Positions 10,249 to 18,053 of a stretch of 64,000 nt of DNA are shown here, piece by piece. Source of the DNA: JAZDFC01 sp043808235. Lineage in GTDB: Bacteria; Bacteroidota; Ignavibacteria; Ignavibacteriales; Melioribacteraceae. How positions within the stretch are numbered: the stretch's first letter is position 1; each line of letters opens with the position of its first letter. The stretch covers positions 22,221 to 86,220 of the forward strand of contig JAZDFC010000068.1 of assembly GCA_043808235.1 (NCBI GenBank), given 5' to 3'. The position numbers were made by a program, and so were the translations under genes. Below the pieces are notes generated by a model that was not told where the DNA came from, did no database searches, and worked only from the letters and a program-made list of their open reading frames with translations.

Positions 10249-10292
10249 AATGAATAAAAGTGGTAAGACATACTTCACCATCTTACCACTTT
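10249..10292 (-). terminator. Attenuator/partial terminator between rplL and rpoB
   Basis: On the minus strand AAAGTGGTAAGA (10292-10281) pairs perfectly with TCTTACCACTTT (10268-10257). The stem is 12 bp and the loop 12 nt, and a T-rich run TTTTATTCATTTTTTTT follows. This is the anatomy of an intrinsic terminator in the 117-nt gap between rplL and rpoB. Because rpoB has no other obvious promoter here, it is more likely a partial terminator (attenuator) that lowers rpoBC expression relative to rplJL, as is known for the E. coli rplL-rpoB gap. Confidence 0.8.
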
Positions 10293-10330
10293 GGTATAAA
10301 ATAAACTTATATTTATTTGTTTTCAGCTGC

Positions 10331-10714
10331 TTACTTTAATTCTACCGTAGCGCCAGCTTCTTCAAGTTCTTTTTTTATCTTTTCAGCTTCGTCTTTTGAA
10401 ACTGCTTCTTTAACAGCTTTTGGAGCAGAATCAACCAAATCTTTTGCTTCTTTCAAACCGAGACCGGTATGAGCGCGAACAACTTTAATAACGTTAATTT
10501 TATTTGCGCCAATAGTAGCTAATATTACATTGAATTCGGTTTTCTCTTCAACCGGTGCAACTTCAGCAGCAGCGCCCGGCATCATCCCAGCAAATGCCAT
10601 AGGTGCGGCAGCGGTAACACCAAATTCTTCTTCTAAAGCTTTCTTTAATTGCGAAGCCTCTACTAACGTGAGTCCTTTAATTTTTTCAACAATTTCAGTT
10701 ATTTTTTCTGACAT
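10331..10714 (-). CDS. rplL: 50S ribosomal protein L7/L12
   Basis: L7/L12 forms the flexible stalk of the 50S subunit that recruits translational GTPases. The 127-residue product has the typical layout: an N-terminal dimerisation helix, an Ala/Pro/Gly-rich hinge (AAAPMAFAGMMPGAAAEVAP) near residues 34-55, and the C-terminal factor-binding domain with KTEFNVIL, KINVIKVVR and TGLGLKEAKDLVD. It is acidic, as expected. It follows rplJ by about 35 nt. The attenuator downstream would keep its expression above that of rpoBC, in line with its multiple copies per ribosome. Confidence 0.98.
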   Translation of the reverse strand: MSEKITEIVEKIKGLTLVEASQLKKALEEEFGVTAAAPMAFAGMMPGAAAEVAPVEEKTEFNVILATIGANKINVIKVVRAHTGLGLKEAKDLVDSAPKAVKEAVSKDEAEKIKKELEEAGATVELK

Positions 10715-10749
10715 TTTTATACTCCTTAATTATTTACTTTTTTGAAAAT

Positions 10750-11271
10750 TTAAGCCGCTTCTTTCTTACTAATTTGATCAACAACGCTAACCAAATCTCT
10801 AATGACCGCATTTATAGCGCCAACAATTCCGGAAGCAGGAGCAGCAATACTTCCTATGATGCTCGACATCATTTCTGCTTTGGTAGGCATCGATGCCAAT
10901 TCATCCAATTGGTCTTTTCCGTAAAAATCCTTTTCAATATAGCAGCCCTTGAATTTAAATTTATCCGAGGTTTTTGCATATTTTTTAATGATTTTTGCGG
11001 GGGCAACAAAATTCTCTTCAATAAAAGCAGCGCCGGTCATGCCAACGAGTAAATCATTGAATTTTTCGTAACCGCCAACTTCATCAATAGCTTTTTTGAA
11101 AAAGGTGTTTTTGAAGACTTTATAATTAACACCCTCTTTCCCAAATTCACGACGTAAGTTGCTTATATCCTCAACTTTAATTCCGTGATAATCCATAAGG
11201 TAAATCGATGAAGACTTGCCAATCAGATCTTTAATTTCACTTATTATCTCAGCTTTTTCAGTTTTATTCAT
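10750..11271 (-). CDS. rplJ: 50S ribosomal protein L10
   Basis: L10 anchors the L7/L12 dimers to 23S rRNA. The 173-residue protein has the family start (NKTEKAEIISEIKDLI), the SIYLMDYHGI segment, and the C-terminal helix that binds L7/L12. In other bacteria L10 (with L12) binds its own mRNA leader to repress translation. A GC-rich hairpin in the 94-nt gap upstream (11332-11350) is a candidate for that leader. Order rplK-rplA-rplJ-rplL is standard. Confidence 0.98.
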   Translation of the reverse strand: MNKTEKAEIISEIKDLIGKSSSIYLMDYHGIKVEDISNLRREFGKEGVNYKVFKNTFFKKAIDEVGGYEKFNDLLVGMTGAAFIEENFVAPAKIIKKYAKTSDKFKFKGCYIEKDFYGKDQLDELASMPTKAEMMSSIIGSIAAPASGIVGAINAVIRDLVSVVDQISKKEAA

Positions 11272-11331
11272 CTTGTACCTATCAAATATGACTTTTTATT
11301 TTATAATAGAAGCATTATAATAAATAACTAC

Positions 11332-11350
11332 CCCCGGGTACAAGCCGGGG
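11332..11350 (-). promoter_or_regulatory. GC-rich hairpin in the rplJ leader
   Basis: CCCCGG and CCGGGG pair perfectly around a 7-nt loop in otherwise AT-rich sequence between rplA and rplJ. No T-run follows it on the minus strand, so a terminator is unlikely. The position fits an L10-type autoregulatory leader, but I cannot identify the diagnostic kink-turn by eye. A TATAAT lies 18 nt after a weak TTGTAC in the same stretch, so an internal promoter is an alternative reading. Confidence 0.5.
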
Positions 11351-11365
11351 ATGAGTGCGTAATTT

Positions 11366-12067
11366 TTATTTTACTGTAACAGAAGTTTCGTCTTTTGTTA
11401 TCGGAAGACCAGGTCCCATAGTTGTTGAAAGGAATAGACTTTTAACATACTGTCCCTTTGCTGTTGATGGTCTCATCTTAATTATTGTATTTAAAAACGC
11501 TTTTACGTTTTCGGTTAACTGTTGTTCACTGAACGACATTTTGCCAAGTGAAGTATGTACAATCCCTGTTTTATCAACTCTAAACTCAATTTTTCCACCT
11601 TTCACTTCTTTTACAGCATTAACAACATCATTAGTAACTGTACCACTTTTGGGATTTGGCATCAACCCTTTTGGACCTAAAATTTTACCAAGTTTACCGA
11701 GTTCCGACATAGTATCCGGCATAGCAACAATAACATCAATATCAGCCCAGCCTTCTTTAATCTTTTCAAGATATTCCTCGAATCCGGCATAATCTGCACC
11801 GGCATTTAATGCATCCTGAGCCGCAGCGCCTTTTGCAATAACAAGTACTTTAACTTGTTTTCCGGTTCCATGAGGTAAAGATACCGTACCCCGAACCATT
11901 TGATCGGCGTGTCTTGGATCGACACCAAGTCTGATTGCACAATCTAAAGATTCCGTAAATTTTACTTTAGAAGTATCTTTCAAGATTTTAATAGCATTGT
12001 CAATTGTATATTCTTTCTTTACATCAACTTTTTTCTTTATCTCGGTAACTCTCTTTGAAGCTTTCAT
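11366..12067 (-). CDS. rplA: 50S ribosomal protein L1
   Basis: L1 binds 23S rRNA at the L1 stalk and helps E-site tRNA leave. The 233-residue product is full length. It carries the signature KVRFTESLD-type segment (here KVKFTESLDCAIRLGVDPRHADQ), the LGKILGPKGLMPNPKSGTV loop, and the C-terminal TSLGKMSF region. It lies 24 nt downstream of rplK. Elsewhere L1 represses its own rplKA mRNA; no obvious L1-site mimic was identified here. Confidence 0.98.
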   Translation of the reverse strand: MKASKRVTEIKKKVDVKKEYTIDNAIKILKDTSKVKFTESLDCAIRLGVDPRHADQMVRGTVSLPHGTGKQVKVLVIAKGAAAQDALNAGADYAGFEEYLEKIKEGWADIDVIVAMPDTMSELGKLGKILGPKGLMPNPKSGTVTNDVVNAVKEVKGGKIEFRVDKTGIVHTSLGKMSFSEQQLTENVKAFLNTIIKMRPSTAKGQYVKSLFLSTTMGPGLPITKDETSVTVK

Positions 12068-12091
12068 TTTATTATCCGCTATTAATTTGAA

Positions 12092-12517
12092 TTATTCAAC
12101 TACAGATATTCCCATACTCCGGGCGGTTCCTGAAACCATACTCATCGCATGTTCAACATCGTTGGCATTTAAATCCTTCATTTTTAACTCGGCAATCTCT
12201 TGAACCTGAGTTTTAGAAACCTGCGCAACTTTAGTTTTATTGGGTTCCGCAGAGCCCTTTTCAACTTTAGCAGCTTTTTTCAATAAAACCGCGGCAGGAG
12301 GTGTTTTTGTAATAAATGTAAAAGATTTATCCGAATATACTGTTATAACAACCGGAATGATAAGTCCTGATTTATCGGCAGTACGCGCGTTAAATTGTTT
12401 ACAAAACTCCATGATATTTACACCTTTTTGACCCAAAGCAGGACCAACGGGTGGTGAAGGATTTGCCTGACCGGCAGAAATTTGCAATTTTATAAAGCTA
12501 TCAATTTTCTTAGCCAT
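12092..12517 (-). CDS. rplK: 50S ribosomal protein L11
   Basis: L11 forms the GTPase-associated centre with 23S rRNA and is needed for RelA activation. The 141 residues are the canonical length. It shows the N-terminal signature KLQISAGQANPSPPVGPALGQKGVN and the TKTPPAAVLLKKA segment between the two domains; the thiostrepton-contact prolines in PSPPVGP are present. It is 24 nt downstream of nusG in the secE-nusG-rplKAJL-rpoBC order. Confidence 0.98.
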   Translation of the reverse strand: MAKKIDSFIKLQISAGQANPSPPVGPALGQKGVNIMEFCKQFNARTADKSGLIIPVVITVYSDKSFTFITKTPPAAVLLKKAAKVEKGSAEPNKTKVAQVSKTQVQEIAELKMKDLNANDVEHAMSMVSGTARSMGISVVE

Positions 12518-12541
12518 TGATTAACCTAAGTTTATTAAAAA

Positions 12542-13087
12542 TTATTTTTCCAATTCAGCTTGCACAAAATCAATTTCGACCGGTGTTTTTCTACCAAAGA
12601 TCGAAACCATCACTTTTATTTTCATTTTCTCTTCGTTTACTTCCTGGATGAATCCGGAGAAATTATTGAACGGACCATCGATGATTTTAACAAAATCACC
12701 GGTACGAAATATCGTATCGGTCCTTTCGGATTCATCACTTTTCGAAATTCTGCCAACTATTCGTTTTACTTCGTCGGGTTGTAATGGATTAGGTTGGTTT
12801 TTAACTCCTAAAAATCCCATTACAGAAGGGGTGTTGGAAATAAAATCTTTGACTTTATTATCCATCACAGCGTTCACTAAAATATAGCCAGGGAAGAAAT
12901 TTTTTGTTTTTGTACGTTTTTTACCATCTTTTACTTCAAAAACCTTTTCAGTTGGGACTAATACTTCGAAAATTCTTGCTCTTAAATCCTCATTATCTTT
13001 CAATTCAGATTCAATTAAGGTTTTTACTTTGTTTTCATGACCTGAGAATGTCCTGACAACGTACCATTTCGTGTTGAGTTCTTCCAA
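12542..13087 (-). CDS. nusG: Transcription termination/antitermination factor NusG
   Basis: NusG binds RNA polymerase and links it to ribosomes or Rho. The 181-residue product has an N-terminal NGN domain (KWYVVRTFSGHENKVK ... FFPGYILV, where VRT and PGY are hallmarks) and a C-terminal KOW domain (GDFVKIIDGPFNNFSGFIQEV). There are only 2 nt between the secE stop and the nusG start, so the two are almost certainly translationally coupled. Confidence 0.98.
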   Translation of the reverse strand: MEELNTKWYVVRTFSGHENKVKTLIESELKDNEDLRARIFEVLVPTEKVFEVKDGKKRTKTKNFFPGYILVNAVMDNKVKDFISNTPSVMGFLGVKNQPNPLQPDEVKRIVGRISKSDESERTDTIFRTGDFVKIIDGPFNNFSGFIQEVNEEKMKIKVMVSIFGRKTPVEIDFVQAELEK

Positions 13088-13089
13088 GC

Positions 13090-13272
13090 TTAGAAAATTC
13101 CTTTGAAAATTTGTGAAATTGCCATATCAATTACATAAGTAAAAGCGGCAATAATCAAACAAACGACAATAACAACATTTGTTGATTCTTTTAATTCTTG
13201 TTTTGTCGGCCAGGTAACTTTCTTCATTTCCTTCACGACATCTTCAAAAAACTTGATTATTTTTTCTTTCAT
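13090..13272 (-). CDS. secE: Preprotein translocase subunit SecE
   Basis: A 60-residue single-span SecE. It has an N-terminal amphipathic helix (FEDVVKEMKKVTWPTKQEL, with the conserved KVTWP), then one membrane segment (VVIVVCLIIAAFTYVIDMAI). This is the short bacterial form. It clamps SecY in the SecYEG channel. It lies between tRNA-Trp and nusG, the standard position. Confidence 0.96.
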   Translation of the reverse strand: MKEKIIKFFEDVVKEMKKVTWPTKQELKESTNVVIVVCLIIAAFTYVIDMAISQIFKGIF

Positions 13273-13295
13273 AAGATCAACTTTTTATAATTTAA

Positions 13296-13371
<76 letters not shown>

Positions 13372-13373
13372 GT

Positions 13374-13541
13374 TTATTTAGTTTCCTTAAAAACAACGTG
13401 TTTACGAACTACCGGATCATATTTTTTGAATTCAACACGATTCGGATGATTTCTTTTATTCTTTGTGGTCGAATAACGATAACCTGTTCCAGCTGTGCTT
13501 TCCAAGATAATTATCTGACGTATATTTTTACTTTTAGCCAT
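13374..13541 (-). CDS. rpmG: 50S ribosomal protein L33
   Basis: A 55-residue basic protein beginning MAKSKNIRQIIILEST and containing GYRYSTTKNKRNHPNRVEFKKYDP, typical of L33. It lacks the CxxC zinc pairs (the zinc-free C- form). The ATG at 13541 lies a few bases after a GAGGTAACT segment. The stop codon is 2 nt from the mature 5' end of tRNA-Trp. rpmG next to secE-nusG is a common arrangement. Confidence 0.95.
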   Translation of the reverse strand: MAKSKNIRQIIILESTAGTGYRYSTTKNKRNHPNRVEFKKYDPVVRKHVVFKETK

Positions 13542-13715
13542 TTTTAGTTACCTCAATTACCTTACTATATTCAAAAACCTTTTATAAATGACAAAAAAAA
13601 TGGCAATTAAGCCAATTTATTTATGTAGTCGGGTTATTTAATTAATCATTACCTTTTAGCAAACAAAATTTAAAATCTTAAAACAGTTCCAATATCAACA
13701 CAACATTTTCAAACG
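13542..13715 (-). other. Gap where tuf is usually found: leader of rpmG
   Basis: These 174 nt separate tRNA-Thr from rpmG. No open frame or tuf remnant is visible. On the minus strand a weak TGGC/GCCA hairpin is followed by eight T residues, which could end the tRNA transcript, and an AT-rich stretch could hold a promoter for rpmG. Neither is strong. Confidence 0.4.
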
Positions 13716-13788
13716 AGCTGACGACCGGGATTGAACCGGTGACCTCATCCTTACCAAGGATGTGCTCTACCAACTGAGCTACGTCAGC
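13716..13788 (-). tRNA. tRNA-Thr (anticodon GGT)
   Basis: Cloverleaf on the minus strand with acceptor GCTGACG/CGTCAGC, anticodon stem CATCC/GGATG around TTGGTAA (anticodon GGT, reads ACC/ACU) and a standard T-loop TTCAATC. The 3' CCA is not encoded. It is the third of a Tyr-Gly-Thr tRNA set. Confidence 0.95.
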
Positions 13789-13879
13789 TTTCAGTAATCT
13801 ATCATGTAAGAAAAGCTAATGATTAAAAAACATCAATTTTCTTAATTTTCTGTAAGCTGAGCACCTTAGCTTTTCGTAG

Positions 13880-13952
13880 AGCGGGAGACGGGACTCGAAC
13901 CCGCGACCAACAGCTTGGAAGGCTGTGACTCTACCAACTGAGTTACTCCCGC
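13880..13952 (-). tRNA. tRNA-Gly (anticodon TCC)
   Basis: Minus-strand cloverleaf with acceptor GCGGGAG/CTCCCGC, anticodon stem ACAGC/GCTGT around CTTCCAA (anticodon TCC, reads GGA/GGG) and T-arm GCGGG-TTCGAGT-CCCGT. CCA is not encoded. It lies about 90 nt from each neighbouring tRNA. Confidence 0.95.
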
Positions 13953-14043
13953 ATTAATTTTTAAATCCGGTGTTACCGGAATTTTGATAATACGGAGAAA
14001 AATTTAATCTCCTATAACTTACAACCAGCATTAAAAGAACAAG

Positions 14044-14126
14044 TGGGCAGGGAGGGAATCGAACCCCCTCAGGCTTTGCCAACGGATTTACAGTCCGCCC
14101 CGTCTCTCCTACTTCGGCGCCTGCCC
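14044..14126 (-). tRNA. tRNA-Tyr (anticodon GTA)
   Basis: An 83-nt class II tRNA on the minus strand. The acceptor is GGGCAGG/CCTGCCC, the anticodon loop CTGTAAA gives GTA, and the long variable arm expected for bacterial tRNA-Tyr is present. CCA is not encoded. It is the first tRNA in the Tyr-Gly-Thr series that precedes the ribosomal/RNA polymerase cluster. Confidence 0.95.
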
Positions 14127-14264
14127 GGATATTATAGTATTTCAAATGAACGATTTTTGACGAGCTACAAAAATAAACGGCTTATCTTTAAAAAGCAAGA
14201 ATTACACCACATGATTTTTTTATATAATATCTTTTATCATGAAATTACTGTGAAAAATGTTGGT

Positions 14265-15803
14265 CTAATGGTTCCAAAGCTCTCTATCGAGACTTCGATA
14301 CTGGATTGCCTCGCTTATGTGCTGCGGTAGGATTTCGGTTTCGTTCTCTAAATCCGCGATAGTTCTACTCACCTTTAGAATCCTGTCATAAGCTCTGGCG
14401 GATAAACCGAGTTTTGTCATTGCCATTTTCAGTAATTCCGAACTTGCAGAGTCAAGCCTACAAAATTGCCTTACTTCCCGTGTTCCCATATCGGCATTAT
14501 TATAAATATGTCTCATGCCGGTAAATCTTTTCAATTGTATTTTTCTTGCTTTAATTACTCGTTCGCGGATCTGAAGAGAGGTTTCCCCATTTACTTCGGA
14601 TGACAATTCCTTATATTTTACGGCAGGTACCTCAATATGAATATCTATCCGGTCAAGTAACGGACCTGAGATTTTCGACATATATCGCTGTATCACCCCA
14701 GAATTACATGTACATTCTTTGTTTGGATCAGTAAAATATCCACATGGACATGGATTCATAGCCGCAGCAAGCATAAAATTTGCAGGAAATTCAATTGACA
14801 TTTTGGAACGACTTACCGTAACTTTATAATCTTCCATAGGCTGCCGCATTACTTCCAGAACATTTTTTTTAAATTCCGGCAGTTCATCCAAAAATAAAAC
14901 TCCATGATGTGCATAAGAAACTTCGCCAGGACGTGGAAAAGATCCACCACCGATTAACGCCGCATCTGAAACAGTATGATGCGGGCTTCGAAATGGTCTT
15001 TCAGTGATTAATGCTTTTTCTTTCGGCAGAATTCCGGCAACAGAGTGTATTTTCGTCGTTTCAAGAGCTTCATCAAATGATAATGGTGGTAGGATTGATG
15101 GAAGTCTTTTTGCAAGCATAGTCTTTCCAGAACCCGGAGGACCGATCATTAATATATTATGTCCGCCTGCTGCTGCAATTTCGAGTGCCCGTTTTACATT
15201 TTCCTGGCCTTTAACGTCCGAGAAATCGAGCTGGTAAGTGTTTATCTCAGAAAATATTTTATCACGATCAGTTTTGATTGGCTCTAACCGCAAATGTCCA
15301 TTAATAAATGAAACGACATCGGATAATTTCCTAATCCCATATACTTCGATATCATCCACAATTGATGCTTCCAACACACAATCTTCAGGTAAAATAATTC
15401 GTTTTATACCTTTTTTCTTCGCTTCAACTGCAATCGGCAATGCACCTTTTATCCTTCGTAGTGCCCCATCAAGAGATAGCTCGCCTAATAATATAGTATC
15501 ATCCAATTTATCGCTATTAATGGTTTCAAAAGCAGATAGAATTCCAATAGATATCGGGAGATCAAATGCACTGCCTTCTTTTTTAATATCTGCGGGTGCA
15601 AGATTTATAGTAATTTTCTTTGATGGAAATTCAAAGCCACTATTTTTGATGGCGGCTGTCACCCTTTCCCTGCTTTCCCTAACAGCACTATCCGGTAATC
15701 CTACAATTGTAATGGATGGGAGTTGTTTCTCAAGATGAGTTTCAACTTCAATCAGAAAAGCATCTATGCCGCACGTAGCGCTCGAAAAAACTTTTGAAAG
15801 CAT
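14265..15803 (-). CDS. comM: ComM/YifB-type AAA+ ATPase (magnesium-chelatase-like)
   Basis: ComM/YifB proteins are AAA+ helicase-like motors; ComM drives branch migration when transformed single-stranded DNA is integrated. The 512 residues match the family length. The N-terminal ChlI-like domain starts MLSKVFSSATCGIDAFLIEVE, with the VGLPDSAVRESRERV motif. Next come Walker A (GPPGSGKTMLAKRLP, near residue 220), RSPHHTVSDAALIGGG, Walker B (GVLFLDELPEF), the CPCGY segment with nearby cysteines (CTCN) and the C-terminal ChlI domain (GLSARAYDRILKVSRTIADL). It is intact. It lies 25 nt downstream of a T9SS cargo gene on the same strand, with no clear functional link. Confidence 0.93.
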   Translation of the reverse strand: MLSKVFSSATCGIDAFLIEVETHLEKQLPSITIVGLPDSAVRESRERVTAAIKNSGFEFPSKKITINLAPADIKKEGSAFDLPISIGILSAFETINSDKLDDTILLGELSLDGALRRIKGALPIAVEAKKKGIKRIILPEDCVLEASIVDDIEVYGIRKLSDVVSFINGHLRLEPIKTDRDKIFSEINTYQLDFSDVKGQENVKRALEIAAAGGHNILMIGPPGSGKTMLAKRLPSILPPLSFDEALETTKIHSVAGILPKEKALITERPFRSPHHTVSDAALIGGGSFPRPGEVSYAHHGVLFLDELPEFKKNVLEVMRQPMEDYKVTVSRSKMSIEFPANFMLAAAMNPCPCGYFTDPNKECTCNSGVIQRYMSKISGPLLDRIDIHIEVPAVKYKELSSEVNGETSLQIRERVIKARKIQLKRFTGMRHIYNNADMGTREVRQFCRLDSASSELLKMAMTKLGLSARAYDRILKVSRTIADLENETEILPQHISEAIQYRSLDRELWNH

Positions 15804-15828
15804 TTTATAGTTCGATATTGATTTTAGC

Positions 15829-17541
15829 CTATTTTGCGAGCAACATCTTTTTAACGACTGTAGAATTCGGCGATTTTACTTCACAAAAATAAATACCTGA
15901 CGGATAATTGGAGCCGTCAAAATCAAAACTATGCAATCCTTCGTTAATCCGTCCTTCATGCAAAGTAACAAGCTTTTTGCCTACAACGTTAAATACTGCA
16001 ATCTCAATAAAAGTATCCTCAAGAATATCAATTGAGATAGTGGTAAACGGATTGAAAGGATTGGGATAATTCTGTTTTAAAACAAATAATTCTTTCTCGC
16101 CGAGACCTAACTTAACTTGCGGTGAATATACGACTGATCCATCATTATTAATTTGCTTAATTCTATAATAAACGATCTCGGTTCCCGGGATAAGCGGATC
16201 GGAATAATAATATGTTTCCGTTGGATCATTTTTATAATCAGTAAAATGAATCTCTGTATATTTATTTCCGTCCACAGATTTTTCCACAACAAATGATTTG
16301 GCGCTATTGCCATCCTGAGGATCCCAATCGATAGCATAATAAGTGGAATAAACTGCAGCATTAACTTTCGGCGATCTCGAAAATATCGGGGCGTTGGATT
16401 TTACATATTGAATATTGCTTTCTTCCAAATTAAAAGTGGAGCTCTCTTTAAAAAGATTTTTCCCGGTCTCATCATTAAAATCCAAACTTAGAATGCATCT
16501 CGAACTATCGGCATTATAAAATGAGTAATTTTTATTTTTTAATGAAAGATTAATATCGTTACAAAAATCCCAAATTTTTATTTTGTCAACCTCGGTTGAA
16601 CCATCGGCTCCATCATTCTTAAAAACAAAATTAAACTTTTTAAAATCGAGCAGAGGATCAACCGGCATATCTAATATAAGTCTATTATTAATGTATGCTT
16701 TCAGTAAATAATCACTGCTCGAAATCTCAATACAAATAAAATTCCATGAGTTTTCACTTAGGAATTGATCACTGTAGTAATTTATTTTTTCTTGAGGATT
16801 CGCTGCAAGATAACCAAATTGATTTCTAAATAATTTAATAATTGTATCCGAAACCGAAGAACTTGTAACTGTAAAGAATTCATTTTTCGATGAATTAATT
16901 TTTACCCAGAATTCAGTCATAATATTTGCAATGGAATGTTGTTCAGAGAAACCAATATTACATTTCGAGCCATTTATTAATTTCAGTGCATTACCGGCTA
17001 TATTCTGTGGAGAATAGAAAATTAATGATTCCGTAACCGGGAAGAATTCCCTCCTTGCAGATTTTCTCGAATAATAATGTTTTACAATTTTTCTGTTTTT
17101 AAAATAACTTACGGCAAAATCCATCTTTGAAGATAGTACATCTGCCGAATGAACGCTGTAAACTAATTGAAACACCCTTTCGCCTTTCAAAGCATCATCT
17201 TGCAAATTGACATTTATTTTATACACGTTACCACTATAATTTTCATATTCGGTATTCTCAAATGAAATACTTTTCTCTGTGTTGTAGGTTTTCAATCGAA
17301 CATCTTTAATCCGTACATCTTTGTCGAACATAAGATAGATGTCAAGTGAGGAGTATTCAATCGACTTTAAATTAACGATTACCGAAATCTTGAAATCGGA
17401 ATTTACCGGAATAAATGAAGGGTAATCGATATTAAAATAAACTGATTGATTTTGCCCGCAAACGATTGCTGAAAGCAAAATAAAAATTGGAAGAATAAAC
17501 CGTATTTTTATAAAAGATACCATTAGTTTCATAAGTTTCAT
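15829..17541 (-). CDS. Secreted protein with LamG-like region and T9SS sorting domain
   Basis: A 570-residue exported protein of unknown function. A signal peptide is clear (FILPIFILLSAIVCGQ after a charged start); ATG codons at residues 1, 4 and 7 are all possible starts. The central part (about 180-340) looks like a concanavalin/LamG-like beta sandwich (AEFWVKINSS ... SWNFICIEIS ... KAYINNRLILDMP ... DGSTEVDKIKIWDF). A fibronectin-like segment follows, then a type IX sorting domain (LKQNYPNPFNPFTTISI ... GIYFCEVKS ... KMLLAK). It begins 7 nt after nuoI and so may be co-transcribed with nuo genes, probably by chance of position rather than function. Confidence 0.8.
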   Translation of the reverse strand: MKLMKLMVSFIKIRFILPIFILLSAIVCGQNQSVYFNIDYPSFIPVNSDFKISVIVNLKSIEYSSLDIYLMFDKDVRIKDVRLKTYNTEKSISFENTEYENYSGNVYKINVNLQDDALKGERVFQLVYSVHSADVLSSKMDFAVSYFKNRKIVKHYYSRKSARREFFPVTESLIFYSPQNIAGNALKLINGSKCNIGFSEQHSIANIMTEFWVKINSSKNEFFTVTSSSVSDTIIKLFRNQFGYLAANPQEKINYYSDQFLSENSWNFICIEISSSDYLLKAYINNRLILDMPVDPLLDFKKFNFVFKNDGADGSTEVDKIKIWDFCNDINLSLKNKNYSFYNADSSRCILSLDFNDETGKNLFKESSTFNLEESNIQYVKSNAPIFSRSPKVNAAVYSTYYAIDWDPQDGNSAKSFVVEKSVDGNKYTEIHFTDYKNDPTETYYYSDPLIPGTEIVYYRIKQINNDGSVVYSPQVKLGLGEKELFVLKQNYPNPFNPFTTISIDILEDTFIEIAVFNVVGKKLVTLHEGRINEGLHSFDFDGSNYPSGIYFCEVKSPNSTVVKKMLLAK

Positions 17542-17548
17542 TAGGAAA

Positions 17549-18043
17549 CTACTTAAATTTCCTCAGAAATTCCAGCCGGTCCTTAAGTTGTTCAACCGGG
17601 ATAAGTAATTTGTCTTTTCCGTATATAGCATCTTCCCGGTTTGAAAAAACGAGTTCGTAATCTTTGCTCATTACAATCGCTTCTTCCGGGCACACTTCTT
17701 CGCAGAATCCGCAGAAGATGCAGCGCAGCATATTTATCTCAAATTTTGCAGGGAATCTTTCTTTTTCAAACTCGGTTTCATTTGCCTGTACTTCGATGGC
17801 AAGGGCCGGACAAACACGCGAACACAATCCACAGGCAACGCATCTTTCAACACCATTCTTTTCCTGAACAAGAACAGGTCTGCCGCGGTATGAAGCCGTA
17901 GGAATAAATTTCTCTTCGGGATATTGCATTGTTACGTTTCCGCGCAACATGCTTTTAAAAGTTAATACGAGACCTTTTAAAATTTCCGGAACATATATTT
18001 TTTCTAAAAATGTTAAGTCTTTCTTTCTCTTTTTAACAGGCAT
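17549..18043 (-). CDS. nuoI: NADH-quinone oxidoreductase subunit I
   Basis: NuoI carries two [4Fe-4S] clusters (N6a, N6b) in the peripheral arm of complex I and passes electrons toward NuoB. The 164-residue product has both ferredoxin motifs: CVACGLCSRVCP and CIFCGFCEEVCP. The mid-section YRGRPVLVQEKNGVERC is typical for NuoI of this group. It follows nuoH by 10 nt on the minus strand in the order nuoG-nuoH-nuoI. Confidence 0.96.
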   Translation of the reverse strand: MPVKKRKKDLTFLEKIYVPEILKGLVLTFKSMLRGNVTMQYPEEKFIPTASYRGRPVLVQEKNGVERCVACGLCSRVCPALAIEVQANETEFEKERFPAKFEINMLRCIFCGFCEEVCPEEAIVMSKDYELVFSNREDAIYGKDKLLIPVEQLKDRLEFLRKFK

Positions 18044-18053
18044 TTTATTTCCT

